From: Winogradskyella bathintestinalis
Lineage (GTDB): Bacteria; Bacteroidota; Bacteroidia; Flavobacteriales; Flavobacteriaceae
Direction of reading: 5' to 3'
DNA length: 64,000 nt
Assembly (NCBI RefSeq): GCF_030407435.1
Contig: NZ_JASDDK010000007.1
Span: 1 to 64,000 of the forward strand
Shown: in pieces, positions 36,995 through 45,404 of the stretch
How positions within the stretch are numbered: the first letter of the stretch is position 1
Layout: the number at the start of each line of letters is the position of its first letter
Position numbers and translations under genes: made by a program
Notes under the pieces: model-generated
Told to the model about the DNA's origin: nothing
What the model saw: the letters and a program-made list of their open reading frames with translations, nothing else
The model's database searches: none

Positions 36995-38491
36995 ATGAGT
37001 GACGAAAATAAATTCAATTTCTCCGAAGAAGAAAAAAACAAGCAGATCACTAACGAGATGAACAAGGAAGCTGCTGTTGAAGAAAAGAAAGACGCAGTTA
37101 AAAAGGATGCGAAAGGGTTATTTGCAAGTGTAAAAACTTTTATGAGTGAGCTTCTCGATTTTAGAGATGACACCGATAGAGATGCTACAATTACCGCAAT
37201 TAAAGCAGATATTCCTTTTAAAGGGGCAACAGCTTGGATTTTAGTTTGTTCTATTTTCGTGGCTTCTATAGGTCTAAATGCTAATTCTACAGCAGTGGTA
37301 ATTGGTGCCATGTTAATCTCTCCCTTAATGGGGCCGATTTTAGGGGTGGGATTATCTATTGCCATAAATGATATTGATACCTTAAAAAAGTCGCTTATCA
37401 ACTTAGCAATAATGATTGTGCTTAGTTTATTGACAGCATTTTTATTTTTTTGGTTATTTCCGTTAAGCGAAGAAACCTCAGAACTCTTAGGACGAACACG
37501 TCCAGATATTAGGGATGTGTTAATTGCATTTTTTGGTGGTTTAGCACTTATTATCGCCCGAACCAAAAGAGGAACAATTGCCTCTGTAATTTTTGGTGTA
37601 GCTATAGCGACGGCCTTAATGCCACCGCTGTGTACTGCTGGTTATGGACTGGCAGAAGGAAATTGGGTTTATTTTGGTGGGGCAATGTATTTGTTTACCA
37701 TTAATACCATTTTTATTGCATTAGCAACATTCTTAGTATTAAAGATATTGCGCTTTCCGATGCTGAAGTACGCAAATTCGGCCAAACGTAAACGTATTTC
37801 CAGAATTGCAACCGTGGTCGCTATTATTGTTATGATACCTGCAATATGGACATTTTTAACGGTATTACAGGAAAGTAAATATGAAAGAGATTATAAAGAT
37901 TTTATAGCCAACGAAATTCAGGCAAACCCTAATTTATGGTTACAACGAGACCATATGGAAATTGAAAACCGAGAAATAAGTTTATATTTTAATGGGGATG
38001 TAAGTGAAGAAATGATTTCAGACTTACAAAATGAAATTCAAGATTATGAAAATCTAAAGAATTTTGAATTAGTGATTAATGCTAACAAAACAAGAAGTGC
38101 TGACCGCTTAATCGAATCTCTGGATAGAGCGTATGATGACCTGGATAGAAAAGATAACGTCATTGATGGGCTTCAAAAGCAAATAGAAGATTTAGAAACC
38201 AATATTTCTAATCTAAATAAAGTGATTGAATCAAAAAATACTAGTAAAAATGCTGTATCGTTTAGCGCGCTTTCACGAGATGCTAAAATAAGATTTAATG
38301 ATCTTGAATATTTCGGCTATGCTAAAATGTTAGAATCGAAAGATTTTATAAACATAGATACCGTAACCGTTGCCAATGTGCGATGGAAAGTTGAATTATC
38401 TGATAGTATGGTTGTAACTAAAGAACGCGATTTACAAAAATGGTTAAAGAACGAGCTTAAAGTAGATACGGTATTTATAAGGCGGAACTAA
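36995..38491 (+). CDS. DUF389 membrane protein
   Basis: A 498-residue inner-membrane protein of the DUF389 (TIGR00341-like) family, of unknown biochemical function. A charged cytoplasmic N-terminus (1-75, Lys/Glu-rich) precedes about six to seven helices (about 85-300). These hold the family pattern NSTAVVIGAMLISPLMGPILG and IASVIFGVAIATALMPPLCT. A periplasmic C-terminal region then has a coiled coil (about 370-415). Its stop codon directly abuts the stop of the convergent mlaF gene (TAATTA at 38489-38494). Confidence 0.9.
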   Translation: MSDENKFNFSEEEKNKQITNEMNKEAAVEEKKDAVKKDAKGLFASVKTFMSELLDFRDDTDRDATITAIKADIPFKGATAWILVCSIFVASIGLNANSTAVVIGAMLISPLMGPILGVGLSIAINDIDTLKKSLINLAIMIVLSLLTAFLFFWLFPLSEETSELLGRTRPDIRDVLIAFFGGLALIIARTKRGTIASVIFGVAIATALMPPLCTAGYGLAEGNWVYFGGAMYLFTINTIFIALATFLVLKILRFPMLKYANSAKRKRISRIATVVAIIVMIPAIWTFLTVLQESKYERDYKDFIANEIQANPNLWLQRDHMEIENREISLYFNGDVSEEMISDLQNEIQDYENLKNFELVINANKTRSADRLIESLDRAYDDLDRKDNVIDGLQKQIEDLETNISNLNKVIESKNTSKNAVSFSALSRDAKIRFNDLEYFGYAKMLESKDFINIDTVTVANVRWKVELSDSMVVTKERDLQKWLKNELKVDTVFIRRN

Positions 38492-39259
38492 TTATTGATC
38501 CTCTTCGATGTACATCTTGCGCACTTTTCTAAATAACTCTGAAGAATAAACGAAGTTGGTAACAGCTTCGTTGTCCGTTTTAAAAATAGTATCCTTAGAA
38601 CCTTCCCATTCTAATAATCCATCTTTTAAGAAAATAATTTTTTCTCCAATTTCCATTACAGAATTCATATCGTGCGTATTAATTACTGTTGTCATATCGA
38701 ATTCATCCGTAATTTCTTGGATTAAATTATCAATGACCATAGCCGTTTTTGGATCTAAACCAGAATTAGGTTCGTCACAAAATAAAAATTTTGGTCTATT
38801 GACAATGGCTCTTGCAATAGCTACACGTTTTTGCATACCACCAGAAGCTTCGCTTGGCATTTTATTATGTGCATCATCCAAATTTACACGTTTTAAAACT
38901 TCATCGGCTCTATCTCTCATTTCACTTTTGCTCTGTTTCGTAAACATTCTAAGTGGAAACATTACGTTTTCAGCAATAGTCATAGAATCAAACAACGCGC
39001 TACCTTGAAAAACCATTCCCATTTCGGCACGTAAGTTGGTTTTTTCATCTCTAGAAAGGGCACTAAAATTTCTACCTTCGTAAGAAATGGAACCTTTTTC
39101 GTATTCAAATAAACCTAAAAGGCATTTTAAGAAAACTGTTTTTCCAGAACCACTTTGGCCAATAATTAAATTGGTTTTTCCTTTTTCAAAAGTGGTTGTA
39201 ATCCCTTTTAAAATATGAGCGTTTCCGAAAGATTTATGTAAGTCTTTAACTTCTATCAT
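38492..39259 (-). CDS. mlaF: ABC transporter ATP-binding protein, MlaF-like
   Basis: ATPase of a phospholipid (Mla/MCE-type) transporter, 255 residues. Walker A GQSGSGKT is at 34-41, the signature is ASGGMQKR, Walker B is FLFCDEP with SGLDP, and the switch His is in INTHDM. It follows the mlaE-like permease gene by 13 bp on the same strand. The family works in retrograde or anterograde lipid trafficking between inner and outer membrane. No MCE-domain (mlaD) gene is adjacent, so the partner must be elsewhere. Confidence 0.92.
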   Translation of the reverse strand: MIEVKDLHKSFGNAHILKGITTTFEKGKTNLIIGQSGSGKTVFLKCLLGLFEYEKGSISYEGRNFSALSRDEKTNLRAEMGMVFQGSALFDSMTIAENVMFPLRMFTKQSKSEMRDRADEVLKRVNLDDAHNKMPSEASGGMQKRVAIARAIVNRPKFLFCDEPNSGLDPKTAMVIDNLIQEITDEFDMTTVINTHDMNSVMEIGEKIIFLKDGLLEWEGSKDTIFKTDNEAVTNFVYSSELFRKVRKMYIEEDQ

Positions 39260-39272
39260 ACAATTAAGTTAA

Positions 39273-40010
39273 TTAGCCCAATAACATGCTGGTTAGTAAA
39301 AAGTTTGTTAGTATTATCATTACACTCGTCCATACAAATGATGTTGTACTTGCCTTCCCTACTTCTAAAGCTCCACCTTTCATAAAATACCCATAGAACG
39401 ATGGGATAGTGGCTAATAAAAAGGCGAAAACAAAAGTTTTTGCAAAAGCATAAATGAAATGAAAAGGAATGAAGTCTGTTTTTACACCTTCAATAAAATC
39501 TTCAGCGGTACCGTAACCCCCGTAAACTGAAGCGGCTAACCCTCCTAAAACTCCTAAAAACATAGCAATTGAAATCACAAATGGATAAAGCGATAATGCA
39601 ATAAATTTAGGAAAAACAAGATAGTTTATAGCATTGATACCCATAACCTCAAGCGCATCAATTTGTTCAGTAACACGCATGGTACCTATACTAGAGGTAA
39701 TAAAAGAACCTACTTTACCAGCCATAATAATGGAAATAAATGTAGGTGCAAATTCTAATATTATAGATTGTCTAGTGGCAAAACCAACTAAATATTTTGG
39801 CATTATTGGACTAGTCATATTCAATGAGGTTTGTATGGCAACAACCCCTCCAACGAAAAAGGAAATAAAGGCAACAATTCCCAACGATCCGATGATAAGA
39901 TCGTCTATATCTTTTAAAATTAAAGGTCTCATCACAGACCATTTAGTAGGTCTTCGGAATATATCCTTAATCATTAAGAAATATGTGCCTATATTTTGCA
40001 GGTAAGTCAT
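39273..40010 (-). CDS. mlaE: MlaE-family lipid ABC permease
   Basis: A 245-residue permease with five or so hydrophobic segments. It has the MlaE pattern: VGGVVAIQTSLNM, QSIILEFAPTFISIIMAGKVGSFITSSIGTMRVTEQIDALEVMGINAINYLVFPK and a C-terminal ALEVGKASTTSFVWTSVMIIL. It is the membrane partner of the ATPase encoded immediately downstream. A role in maintaining outer-membrane lipid asymmetry is inferred from the family. Confidence 0.93.
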   Translation of the reverse strand: MTYLQNIGTYFLMIKDIFRRPTKWSVMRPLILKDIDDLIIGSLGIVAFISFFVGGVVAIQTSLNMTSPIMPKYLVGFATRQSIILEFAPTFISIIMAGKVGSFITSSIGTMRVTEQIDALEVMGINAINYLVFPKFIALSLYPFVISIAMFLGVLGGLAASVYGGYGTAEDFIEGVKTDFIPFHFIYAFAKTFVFAFLLATIPSFYGYFMKGGALEVGKASTTSFVWTSVMIILTNFLLTSMLLG

Positions 40011-40179
40011 ATGTAAATTTATTATTGCTAAAGTATAAAAAATGATTAGGATATGAGCATATTCATTTTTTTTTCATGTATAAAACTGATTATCTGCGAA
40101 CGGTATATAGCAATTAAATAGTACCAATCAAAAACATATGAAATTACTTAAAATTAAAATTAAGGTAACATAAAAATCG

Positions 40180-40187
40180 TATTTTTG
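40180..40187 (+). promoter_or_regulatory. pafA -7 box
   Basis: TATTTTTG matches TAnnTTTG exactly and ends 25 bp before the pafA start. No pho-box-like repeat was recognised next to it. Confidence 0.55.
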
Positions 40188-40212
40188 AAATTCATTTAAA
40201 AGACTTATCCTA

Positions 40213-41880
40213 ATGAAAAATACCATCACCTTAATAATGGTTTTATTTTTATTTTGTTCTTGTGGCTCGCAAAACGCTACTACTAACAAAGCATCAGAAA
40301 TGCCATCAATTGAAATTAACGCTAGACCAAAGTTAGTGGTCGGTTTAGTTGTGGACCAAATGAGATATGATTATTTAACAAGATTTTATTCTAAGTTTGG
40401 TAATGGCGGATTTAAACGGATGATGAACGAAGGTTTTAATTGTAAGAATAATCATTTTAATTACGTACCAACTTACACAGGTCCGGGGCATGCATCAGTG
40501 TTTACCGGTACCACCCCAAAATATCATGGTATAATTGGTAATAATTGGTATGATAAAGAAACTAAGGAGTTTGTGTATTGTGCAGGTGATGATAAGGTGC
40601 AGTCTATTGGGACTACAGACGACGCAGGTCAAATGTCACCGCATAGAATGCAAACCACAACGGTTGCGGATGAGAATAGATTATTTACACAAATGCAAGG
40701 AAAAACTATTGGAATTTCTTTAAAAGATAGAGGTGCTATTTTACCGGCTGGGCATACGGCTAATGCAGCATATTGGTTTCATGGAAGAGATGAAGGCTCA
40801 TGGATTTCTAGTACTTTTTACATGAAAGATTTACCACAATGGGTGAAAAATTTTAATACATCTGATACTGCAGAATCTTACTTGAAAGAATGGAATACAG
40901 TTTATGATATTGCGACTTATACAGAAAGTGGTATAGATGAAAATACTTTCGAAGGTGGTTTTAGAGGCAAAGATAAAGCTACATTTCCATACGACTTAAA
41001 AGCTTTGAGTAAAGACAATAGAGGATTTGATATTTTAAAGGCGACGCCTTACGGAAATAGTTTGACCACAGATTTTGCGCTGGCCGCTATAAAAGCAGAA
41101 AATCTAGGTAAAGACAACATTACAGATGTTTTGGCGGTTAGTTTTTCTGCTACAGATTACGTGGGGCATAATTTTGGAGTCAACTCTAAAGAAATTGAAG
41201 ATACTTATATCCGTTTAGATCTTGACTTAGAGCGTCTTTTTCAATATTTAGATGAAACCGTTGGTAAAGGAGAGTACACCGTTTTCTTAACTTCAGATCA
41301 TGGTGCAGTCGATGTACCATCATATTTAAACTCTGTAAAAGTGCCAGCTGGTTATGTAGACAGAAAAGATAGGAAAGAAAAATTTAATACGTTTTTGAAT
41401 AGCACTTATGGTACTGAAGATATAGTAGAAAACATAAGTAACAATCAAATATTTTTAGATAGAGCCAAAGTTAAATCTTTAGGTTTAGCACTTACTGATG
41501 TTCAGAATGCCATAGCGATGGAACAATTGGGTTATAAGAATATTTCTAAGGTTTATACGGCAACTACCATGAGTTCTTCTAGTTTCTCAACAGGAATAGA
41601 AGAATTATTACAAAATGGGTTTAATCAGAAACGCTCAGGCGATATAATATTGGTAGACGATACTGCGTTTATTTCGTATGGTAATACTGGGTCTACACAT
41701 GGAAGTGCCTTAAATTATGATACCCATGTGCCCTTATTGTTTTTTGGAAAAGGGATAAAGCACGGAGAAACTTATGATAAAACTGTAATTCCGGACATTG
41801 CACCGACCATCTCAGCATTATTAGGAATCAGTTTTCCAAACGCTGCTACTGGTGAGGTTTTGGGATTTGTTATTGATTAA
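40213..41880 (+). CDS. pafA: Alkaline phosphatase PafA-type lipoprotein
   Basis: Phosphate-irrepressible alkaline phosphatase of the Bacteroidota PafA group, 555 residues, releasing phosphate from phosphomonoesters outside the cytoplasm. The N-terminal signal ends in a Cys-rich lipobox region (Cys15/Cys17). Active-site residues align with those published for Elizabethkingia PafA: metal ligand Asp48 in VVDQM, nucleophile Thr89 in TYTGPGHAS, Asn110, and the KxR pair Lys171/Arg173. Further metal ligands are DYVGH and TSDHG, with the late His in GSTHGS. The nuclease gene begins 9 bp downstream. Confidence 0.94.
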   Translation: MKNTITLIMVLFLFCSCGSQNATTNKASEMPSIEINARPKLVVGLVVDQMRYDYLTRFYSKFGNGGFKRMMNEGFNCKNNHFNYVPTYTGPGHASVFTGTTPKYHGIIGNNWYDKETKEFVYCAGDDKVQSIGTTDDAGQMSPHRMQTTTVADENRLFTQMQGKTIGISLKDRGAILPAGHTANAAYWFHGRDEGSWISSTFYMKDLPQWVKNFNTSDTAESYLKEWNTVYDIATYTESGIDENTFEGGFRGKDKATFPYDLKALSKDNRGFDILKATPYGNSLTTDFALAAIKAENLGKDNITDVLAVSFSATDYVGHNFGVNSKEIEDTYIRLDLDLERLFQYLDETVGKGEYTVFLTSDHGAVDVPSYLNSVKVPAGYVDRKDRKEKFNTFLNSTYGTEDIVENISNNQIFLDRAKVKSLGLALTDVQNAIAMEQLGYKNISKVYTATTMSSSSFSTGIEELLQNGFNQKRSGDIILVDDTAFISYGNTGSTHGSALNYDTHVPLLFFGKGIKHGETYDKTVIPDIAPTISALLGISFPNAATGEVLGFVID

Positions 41881-41889
41881 ATTCGGGCA

Positions 41890-42696
41890 TTGAAACAAAA
41901 ACCAATATTTAGTATTATTGCTATATTAATAGTTATTGGTATTTATAGCTTTGATTATTATTTAGACTTCAAAGAAAAAGCAGAAGTAGTTAATGAAGGT
42001 AAAATAATAAAAATCAATACCAACGCATATTATTTACCAACTAGTACCACGAACCAAATAATACATCACCAAAATTATTCTTTATCTTATAATGAAACTC
42101 ACGAACAAGCAGAATGGGTGGCTTACGAATTAAAAGCTTCACACTTAAGTTTTATTAACCACAAAAGACCTTATTTTGAAATCGATAAAGCGGTTAAAAC
42201 AGGAGCAGCTCATTGGGGAAATTATAAAAAATCGGGGTATGATAAAGGCCATCTGTGTCCGGCAGGGGATAGGCGTTATACAAAAGACGCCCATGATGAA
42301 ACATTTTTAACCAGTAATATTAGTCCACAAAAACATCAGTTTAATGCTGGTGTTTGGAATCGGTTAGAACAAAAAGTACGATTTTGGGCAAAAAAGAATG
42401 ATGGCGTTTTTGTGGTTACAGGTGGTATCTTACAACATAATTTGAAATCTATAGGAGATGAAAATGTTTCAGTGCCAAACCAGTTTTACAAAGTTATTTT
42501 GGATAATAACAAGGGTGAAATTAAGATGTTGGCATTTTTAATGAATCACAAAAATTCCGATCTACCATTATATAAATTTGTGGTTTCTGTTGATGAAATT
42601 GAGTCTTTAACAGGAATTGATTTTTTTCCCGAATTAGATGACAGTATAGAAACGACATTGGAAGCTTCCAACAGTTACAAGCAATGGAGTTTTTAA
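41890..42696 (+). CDS. Exported DNA/RNA non-specific endonuclease
   Basis: NUC1/EndA-like beta-beta-alpha metal nuclease, 268 residues, with an N-terminal membrane anchor or uncleaved signal (6-24). Catalytic features: the DKGH variant of the DRGH motif with general base His121; CPAGDRRY; and the Mg-binding Asn152 in FNAGVWNRLE. The start is TTG at 41890, only 9 bp after pafA, and no ATG fits upstream. Co-expression with pafA suggests the nuclease degrades external nucleic acid and the phosphatase then frees phosphate from nucleotides (inference). Confidence 0.9.
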   Translation: MKQKPIFSIIAILIVIGIYSFDYYLDFKEKAEVVNEGKIIKINTNAYYLPTSTTNQIIHHQNYSLSYNETHEQAEWVAYELKASHLSFINHKRPYFEIDKAVKTGAAHWGNYKKSGYDKGHLCPAGDRRYTKDAHDETFLTSNISPQKHQFNAGVWNRLEQKVRFWAKKNDGVFVVTGGILQHNLKSIGDENVSVPNQFYKVILDNNKGEIKMLAFLMNHKNSDLPLYKFVVSVDEIESLTGIDFFPELDDSIETTLEASNSYKQWSF

Positions 42697-42729
42697 CAAA
42701 AGCACAAGCTGAATTTATGTCAAAATCAT

Positions 42730-43578
42730 TTATTTCAATTTGTTGAAAATGCCCTTCCAACGTAAATCTCTAATAAATTTTCCTTCAGTTTTAGAAACCA
42801 AAAAATCTTTTTTATCTGATTTAGCTCTAGAATAACCTGTCATATAATCTCTGAAAAGCGTAAAACTTCGTTTTTTATAAGCCAATTTTATTGCGGAAAT
42901 CAAAGTAATCCAAAAACCATAACGCATTTTGTACATCGCTTCTCCTTGCAAATATTTAGAGGCTTTGTTATAGGATTGACCTGTTGGTTTTAAATGTTTT
43001 ACATGAAGACTTTCATCGGTTAGAATATCCCAACCGTGATATTTAGCGAGTAACTCGTCAACGGTGTCCCAACCCATCGAAGGTTTTAATTGACCTATTT
43101 GTGTAAAGCAATCTTTTCTGTAAGCTTTGAGTGCTCCTCTAATATGATCTTTGTTCGTTAGGTTTTCTAGAGTCCATTGATTATTTTTTTCAATGTAACA
43201 GAAACCGGAAGCCATACCCAAATTTTTATTCTCGGTGAAATGGTTAGCTAGTGTTTCTAAATAATTATCAGGAAAAATCAAATCCGCATCAAATTTGCAA
43301 ATAACGTCGTAATTGCTATCGAGCCTTTCTAAGCCTTTGTTGAATGCGTTTATAATTTTAGATCCGGGTAAATGTTGATCTGTAGACCTTGAATTTACAA
43401 TGGAGATCCAAGGAAATTTAGATGCATATTCTTCAACTAAACGCTGAGTGTGGTCTGTAGAATTATCGTTGACTACAACCAAAGCCTTTGGCAGCAAAGT
43501 TTGCAGCACCAACGATTCTAAAGTTTTACGAATGTAATCTTCTTCGTTATGCGCCGGAATTATGATATGGAAATTCAT
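42730..43578 (-). CDS. Glycosyltransferase family 2 protein
   Basis: A 282-residue GT-A glycosyltransferase. The N-terminal motif is IIIPAHNEEDYIRKTLESL, followed by VNDNSTDHT and the metal-binding DAD in CKFDADLIFPDNYL. The acceptor half includes MGWDTVDELLAKYHGW. There are no obvious transmembrane helices. ATG at 43578 is chosen over an in-frame TTG four codons upstream. It is third in a minus-strand cassette after a FabH-like synthase and a methyltransferase. Donor and acceptor are unknown. Confidence 0.88.
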   Translation of the reverse strand: MNFHIIIPAHNEEDYIRKTLESLVLQTLLPKALVVVNDNSTDHTQRLVEEYASKFPWISIVNSRSTDQHLPGSKIINAFNKGLERLDSNYDVICKFDADLIFPDNYLETLANHFTENKNLGMASGFCYIEKNNQWTLENLTNKDHIRGALKAYRKDCFTQIGQLKPSMGWDTVDELLAKYHGWDILTDESLHVKHLKPTGQSYNKASKYLQGEAMYKMRYGFWITLISAIKLAYKKRSFTLFRDYMTGYSRAKSDKKDFLVSKTEGKFIRDLRWKGIFNKLK

Positions 43579-43634
43579 TATAAATTTCAAATACTAAATT
43601 TCAAAGCTAAGTAAACCCAAGTTGAATTTCCTAT

Positions 43635-44171
43635 TTAAGAATTGATATTTGATGCTTTTTCTGCGTAGACGATATAGTAACGTGGGGTAAAGCGTCTTAA
43701 GATAGGTCTAAATCCTAGTTTATTTACCGGATTGGTCCACTTCTGTCGATCTTTAATAATCCAGCCTGTTTTTTCTAATAACCAATCGAGTTGCCAATCT
43801 TCAAATTCATGATAATGTCTATCTCGCATGTCTGTTTTACTTCTATAAGCTGAAGCAAACCATAATTTTAAAGGAACACTAACCACAATTTTTTCTGCCT
43901 TAATGGATTTTAAAACCTCATAAGGAGATAACAGATGTTCAAAAATTTCAAAAGCGGTAACAACATCAGCAGAAGAGTTTTCGATTGCTGATTGATTATC
44001 ATCTAAGTCCTCACCAGAAGTATTCTTAACAGAATAACCGTCTGAAATCATAATTTTTGAAAATGGATTCTCTACTCCTAAGTCTAAAATAGATGTTGTT
44101 TTATCGATATGTTTACGTAAAAACTGAAGAGTCAGTTTAAATCTTTTGTTAGGAAATGTTTTCTCGTACAT
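43635..44171 (-). CDS. Class I SAM-dependent methyltransferase
   Basis: A 178-residue Rossmann-type methyltransferase. It has SILDLGVENPFS as motif I (somewhat degenerate, with a single Gly), SADVVTAFEIFEHLLSPYEVL as the following acidic/EIFEHL motif, and VSVPLKLWF as a late strand. The MRDRHYHEFEDWQLDWLL segment is typical of Methyltransf_11-like enzymes acting on sugars or lipids. The ATG at 44171 is preferred over the TTG just before it. It is 25 bp downstream of the FabH-like gene. Confidence 0.85.
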   Translation of the reverse strand: MYEKTFPNKRFKLTLQFLRKHIDKTTSILDLGVENPFSKIMISDGYSVKNTSGEDLDDNQSAIENSSADVVTAFEIFEHLLSPYEVLKSIKAEKIVVSVPLKLWFASAYRSKTDMRDRHYHEFEDWQLDWLLEKTGWIIKDRQKWTNPVNKLGFRPILRRFTPRYYIVYAEKASNINS

Positions 44172-44196
44172 CAATCAAGTTGTGAGTCAATATATT

Positions 44197-45255
44197 TTAA
44201 TGCTGATAAACAATAGCATTAATATTCATACCGGCACCAACACTAGCGAACAAAATAACATCTCCCTCGTTAATAACTTGGTTTTCTAATTCACCTTTCA
44301 AAATCATATCTAATAGGGTAGGTACGGTAGCTACACTAGAATTACCAAGGGTATTAATGGTCATTGGCATAATGTCCTTTGGCATTTCCATCTTATATAA
44401 TTTGTAAAAGCGTTGTACAATGGCTTCGTCCATTTTTTCGTTGGCCTGATGAATCAATATTTTTTTTACATCAGTAATTGATTTACCACTTTTTTCTAAA
44501 CAAGATTTTAGAGCTTTCGGAACATTAGAAAGTGCAAATTCATAAATTTTACGACCATACATTTTTATATATCGGCGTTGATCTGTTATTTCGGGATTAT
44601 TAGTTTCGCCAAAAAAGATAAAATGCGCTTCATCTAAAGCATAAGTTGCCGTTTCATGGGCTAAAATCCCACCTTCTCGATGATCATCTTCTACAATTAC
44701 AGCGCCAGCTCCATCACTATAAATCATAGAATCTCTATCGTGTTTATCTATAACTCTCGATAAAGTTTCAGATCCTATCACCAAACAACGTTTGGCTAAG
44801 CCAGCCGAGATAAACGCTTTCGCTTGTATCACTCCTTCTATCCAACCAGGACAACCAAAAAGTAAATCGTAACCTACGCATTTTGGATTTTTAATTTTTA
44901 GTAAATGCTTCACACGAGAAGCAATACTTGGCACGGTATCGCTTTGTTGATTATTGTGCTTTAAGTCACCATAATTATGAGCAACAATAATATAATCGAT
45001 GGTTTCTTTATCGATTTGAGCATCTTCAATTGCCTTTTGAGAAGCATAGAATGCGATATCTGAATTTAATAGCTCATCTTTAATATAGCGACGCTCTTGT
45101 ATACCAGTAATCGCTTTGAATTTTTCTACAATGACTTCATTTGGACTATTTATGGCAGAGCCATCAGCATTTAAAAATTGATGATTAAAAAAATCTTCAT
45201 TCTTTTCAATTATGCTTGGTATATAACTTCCTGTTCCCGTTATTCTAATCGCCAT
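44197..45255 (-). CDS. 3-oxoacyl-ACP synthase III family protein (FabH-like)
   Basis: Thiolase-fold condensing enzyme of 352 residues. The catalytic triad of the FabH family is present: Cys135 in LLFGCPGW, His269 in ILIHQAN, and Asn305 in TLGNSSVATVP. It is some 30 residues longer than housekeeping FabH and diverges around the Cys (FGCPGW rather than AACAGF). It could therefore prime a special fatty acid or condense acyl chains for a lipid or secondary product. It heads a cassette with a methyltransferase and a glycosyltransferase. Confidence 0.88.
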   Translation of the reverse strand: MAIRITGTGSYIPSIIEKNEDFFNHQFLNADGSAINSPNEVIVEKFKAITGIQERRYIKDELLNSDIAFYASQKAIEDAQIDKETIDYIIVAHNYGDLKHNNQQSDTVPSIASRVKHLLKIKNPKCVGYDLLFGCPGWIEGVIQAKAFISAGLAKRCLVIGSETLSRVIDKHDRDSMIYSDGAGAVIVEDDHREGGILAHETATYALDEAHFIFFGETNNPEITDQRRYIKMYGRKIYEFALSNVPKALKSCLEKSGKSITDVKKILIHQANEKMDEAIVQRFYKLYKMEMPKDIMPMTINTLGNSSVATVPTLLDMILKGELENQVINEGDVILFASVGAGMNINAIVYQH

Positions 45256-45380
45256 AGTTATTTTAATTTCATTAGTACGAAGCTAATTAATATTATAGAG
45301 TTTTCTATAATTTACCGTTTTAAAGCTTTAATTTTTAATAAATTCTTAATAAATGGTATTTATAATTTGAAATACATAAA

Positions 45381-45399
45381 AAAGCACGGCATTCGCTTT
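45381..45399 (-). terminator. Weak terminator-like hairpin after gcvP
   Basis: AAAGC (45381-45385) pairs with GCTTT (45395-45399) across 9 nt, with A/T tracts on both sides. It lies just beyond the gcvP stop. The 5-bp stem makes it a weak candidate. Confidence 0.35.
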
Positions 45400-45404
45400 C
45401 TTTT

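Noticed and set aside
36988..37566. 192-codon minus-strand frame inside the DUF389 gene
   Set aside because: It is antisense to a strong family match. The composition is that of a mirrored membrane-protein gene, and it has no family features.
38556..39008. 150-codon plus-strand frame inside mlaF
   Set aside because: It is antisense to a clear ATPase with all its motifs. It is a shadow frame.
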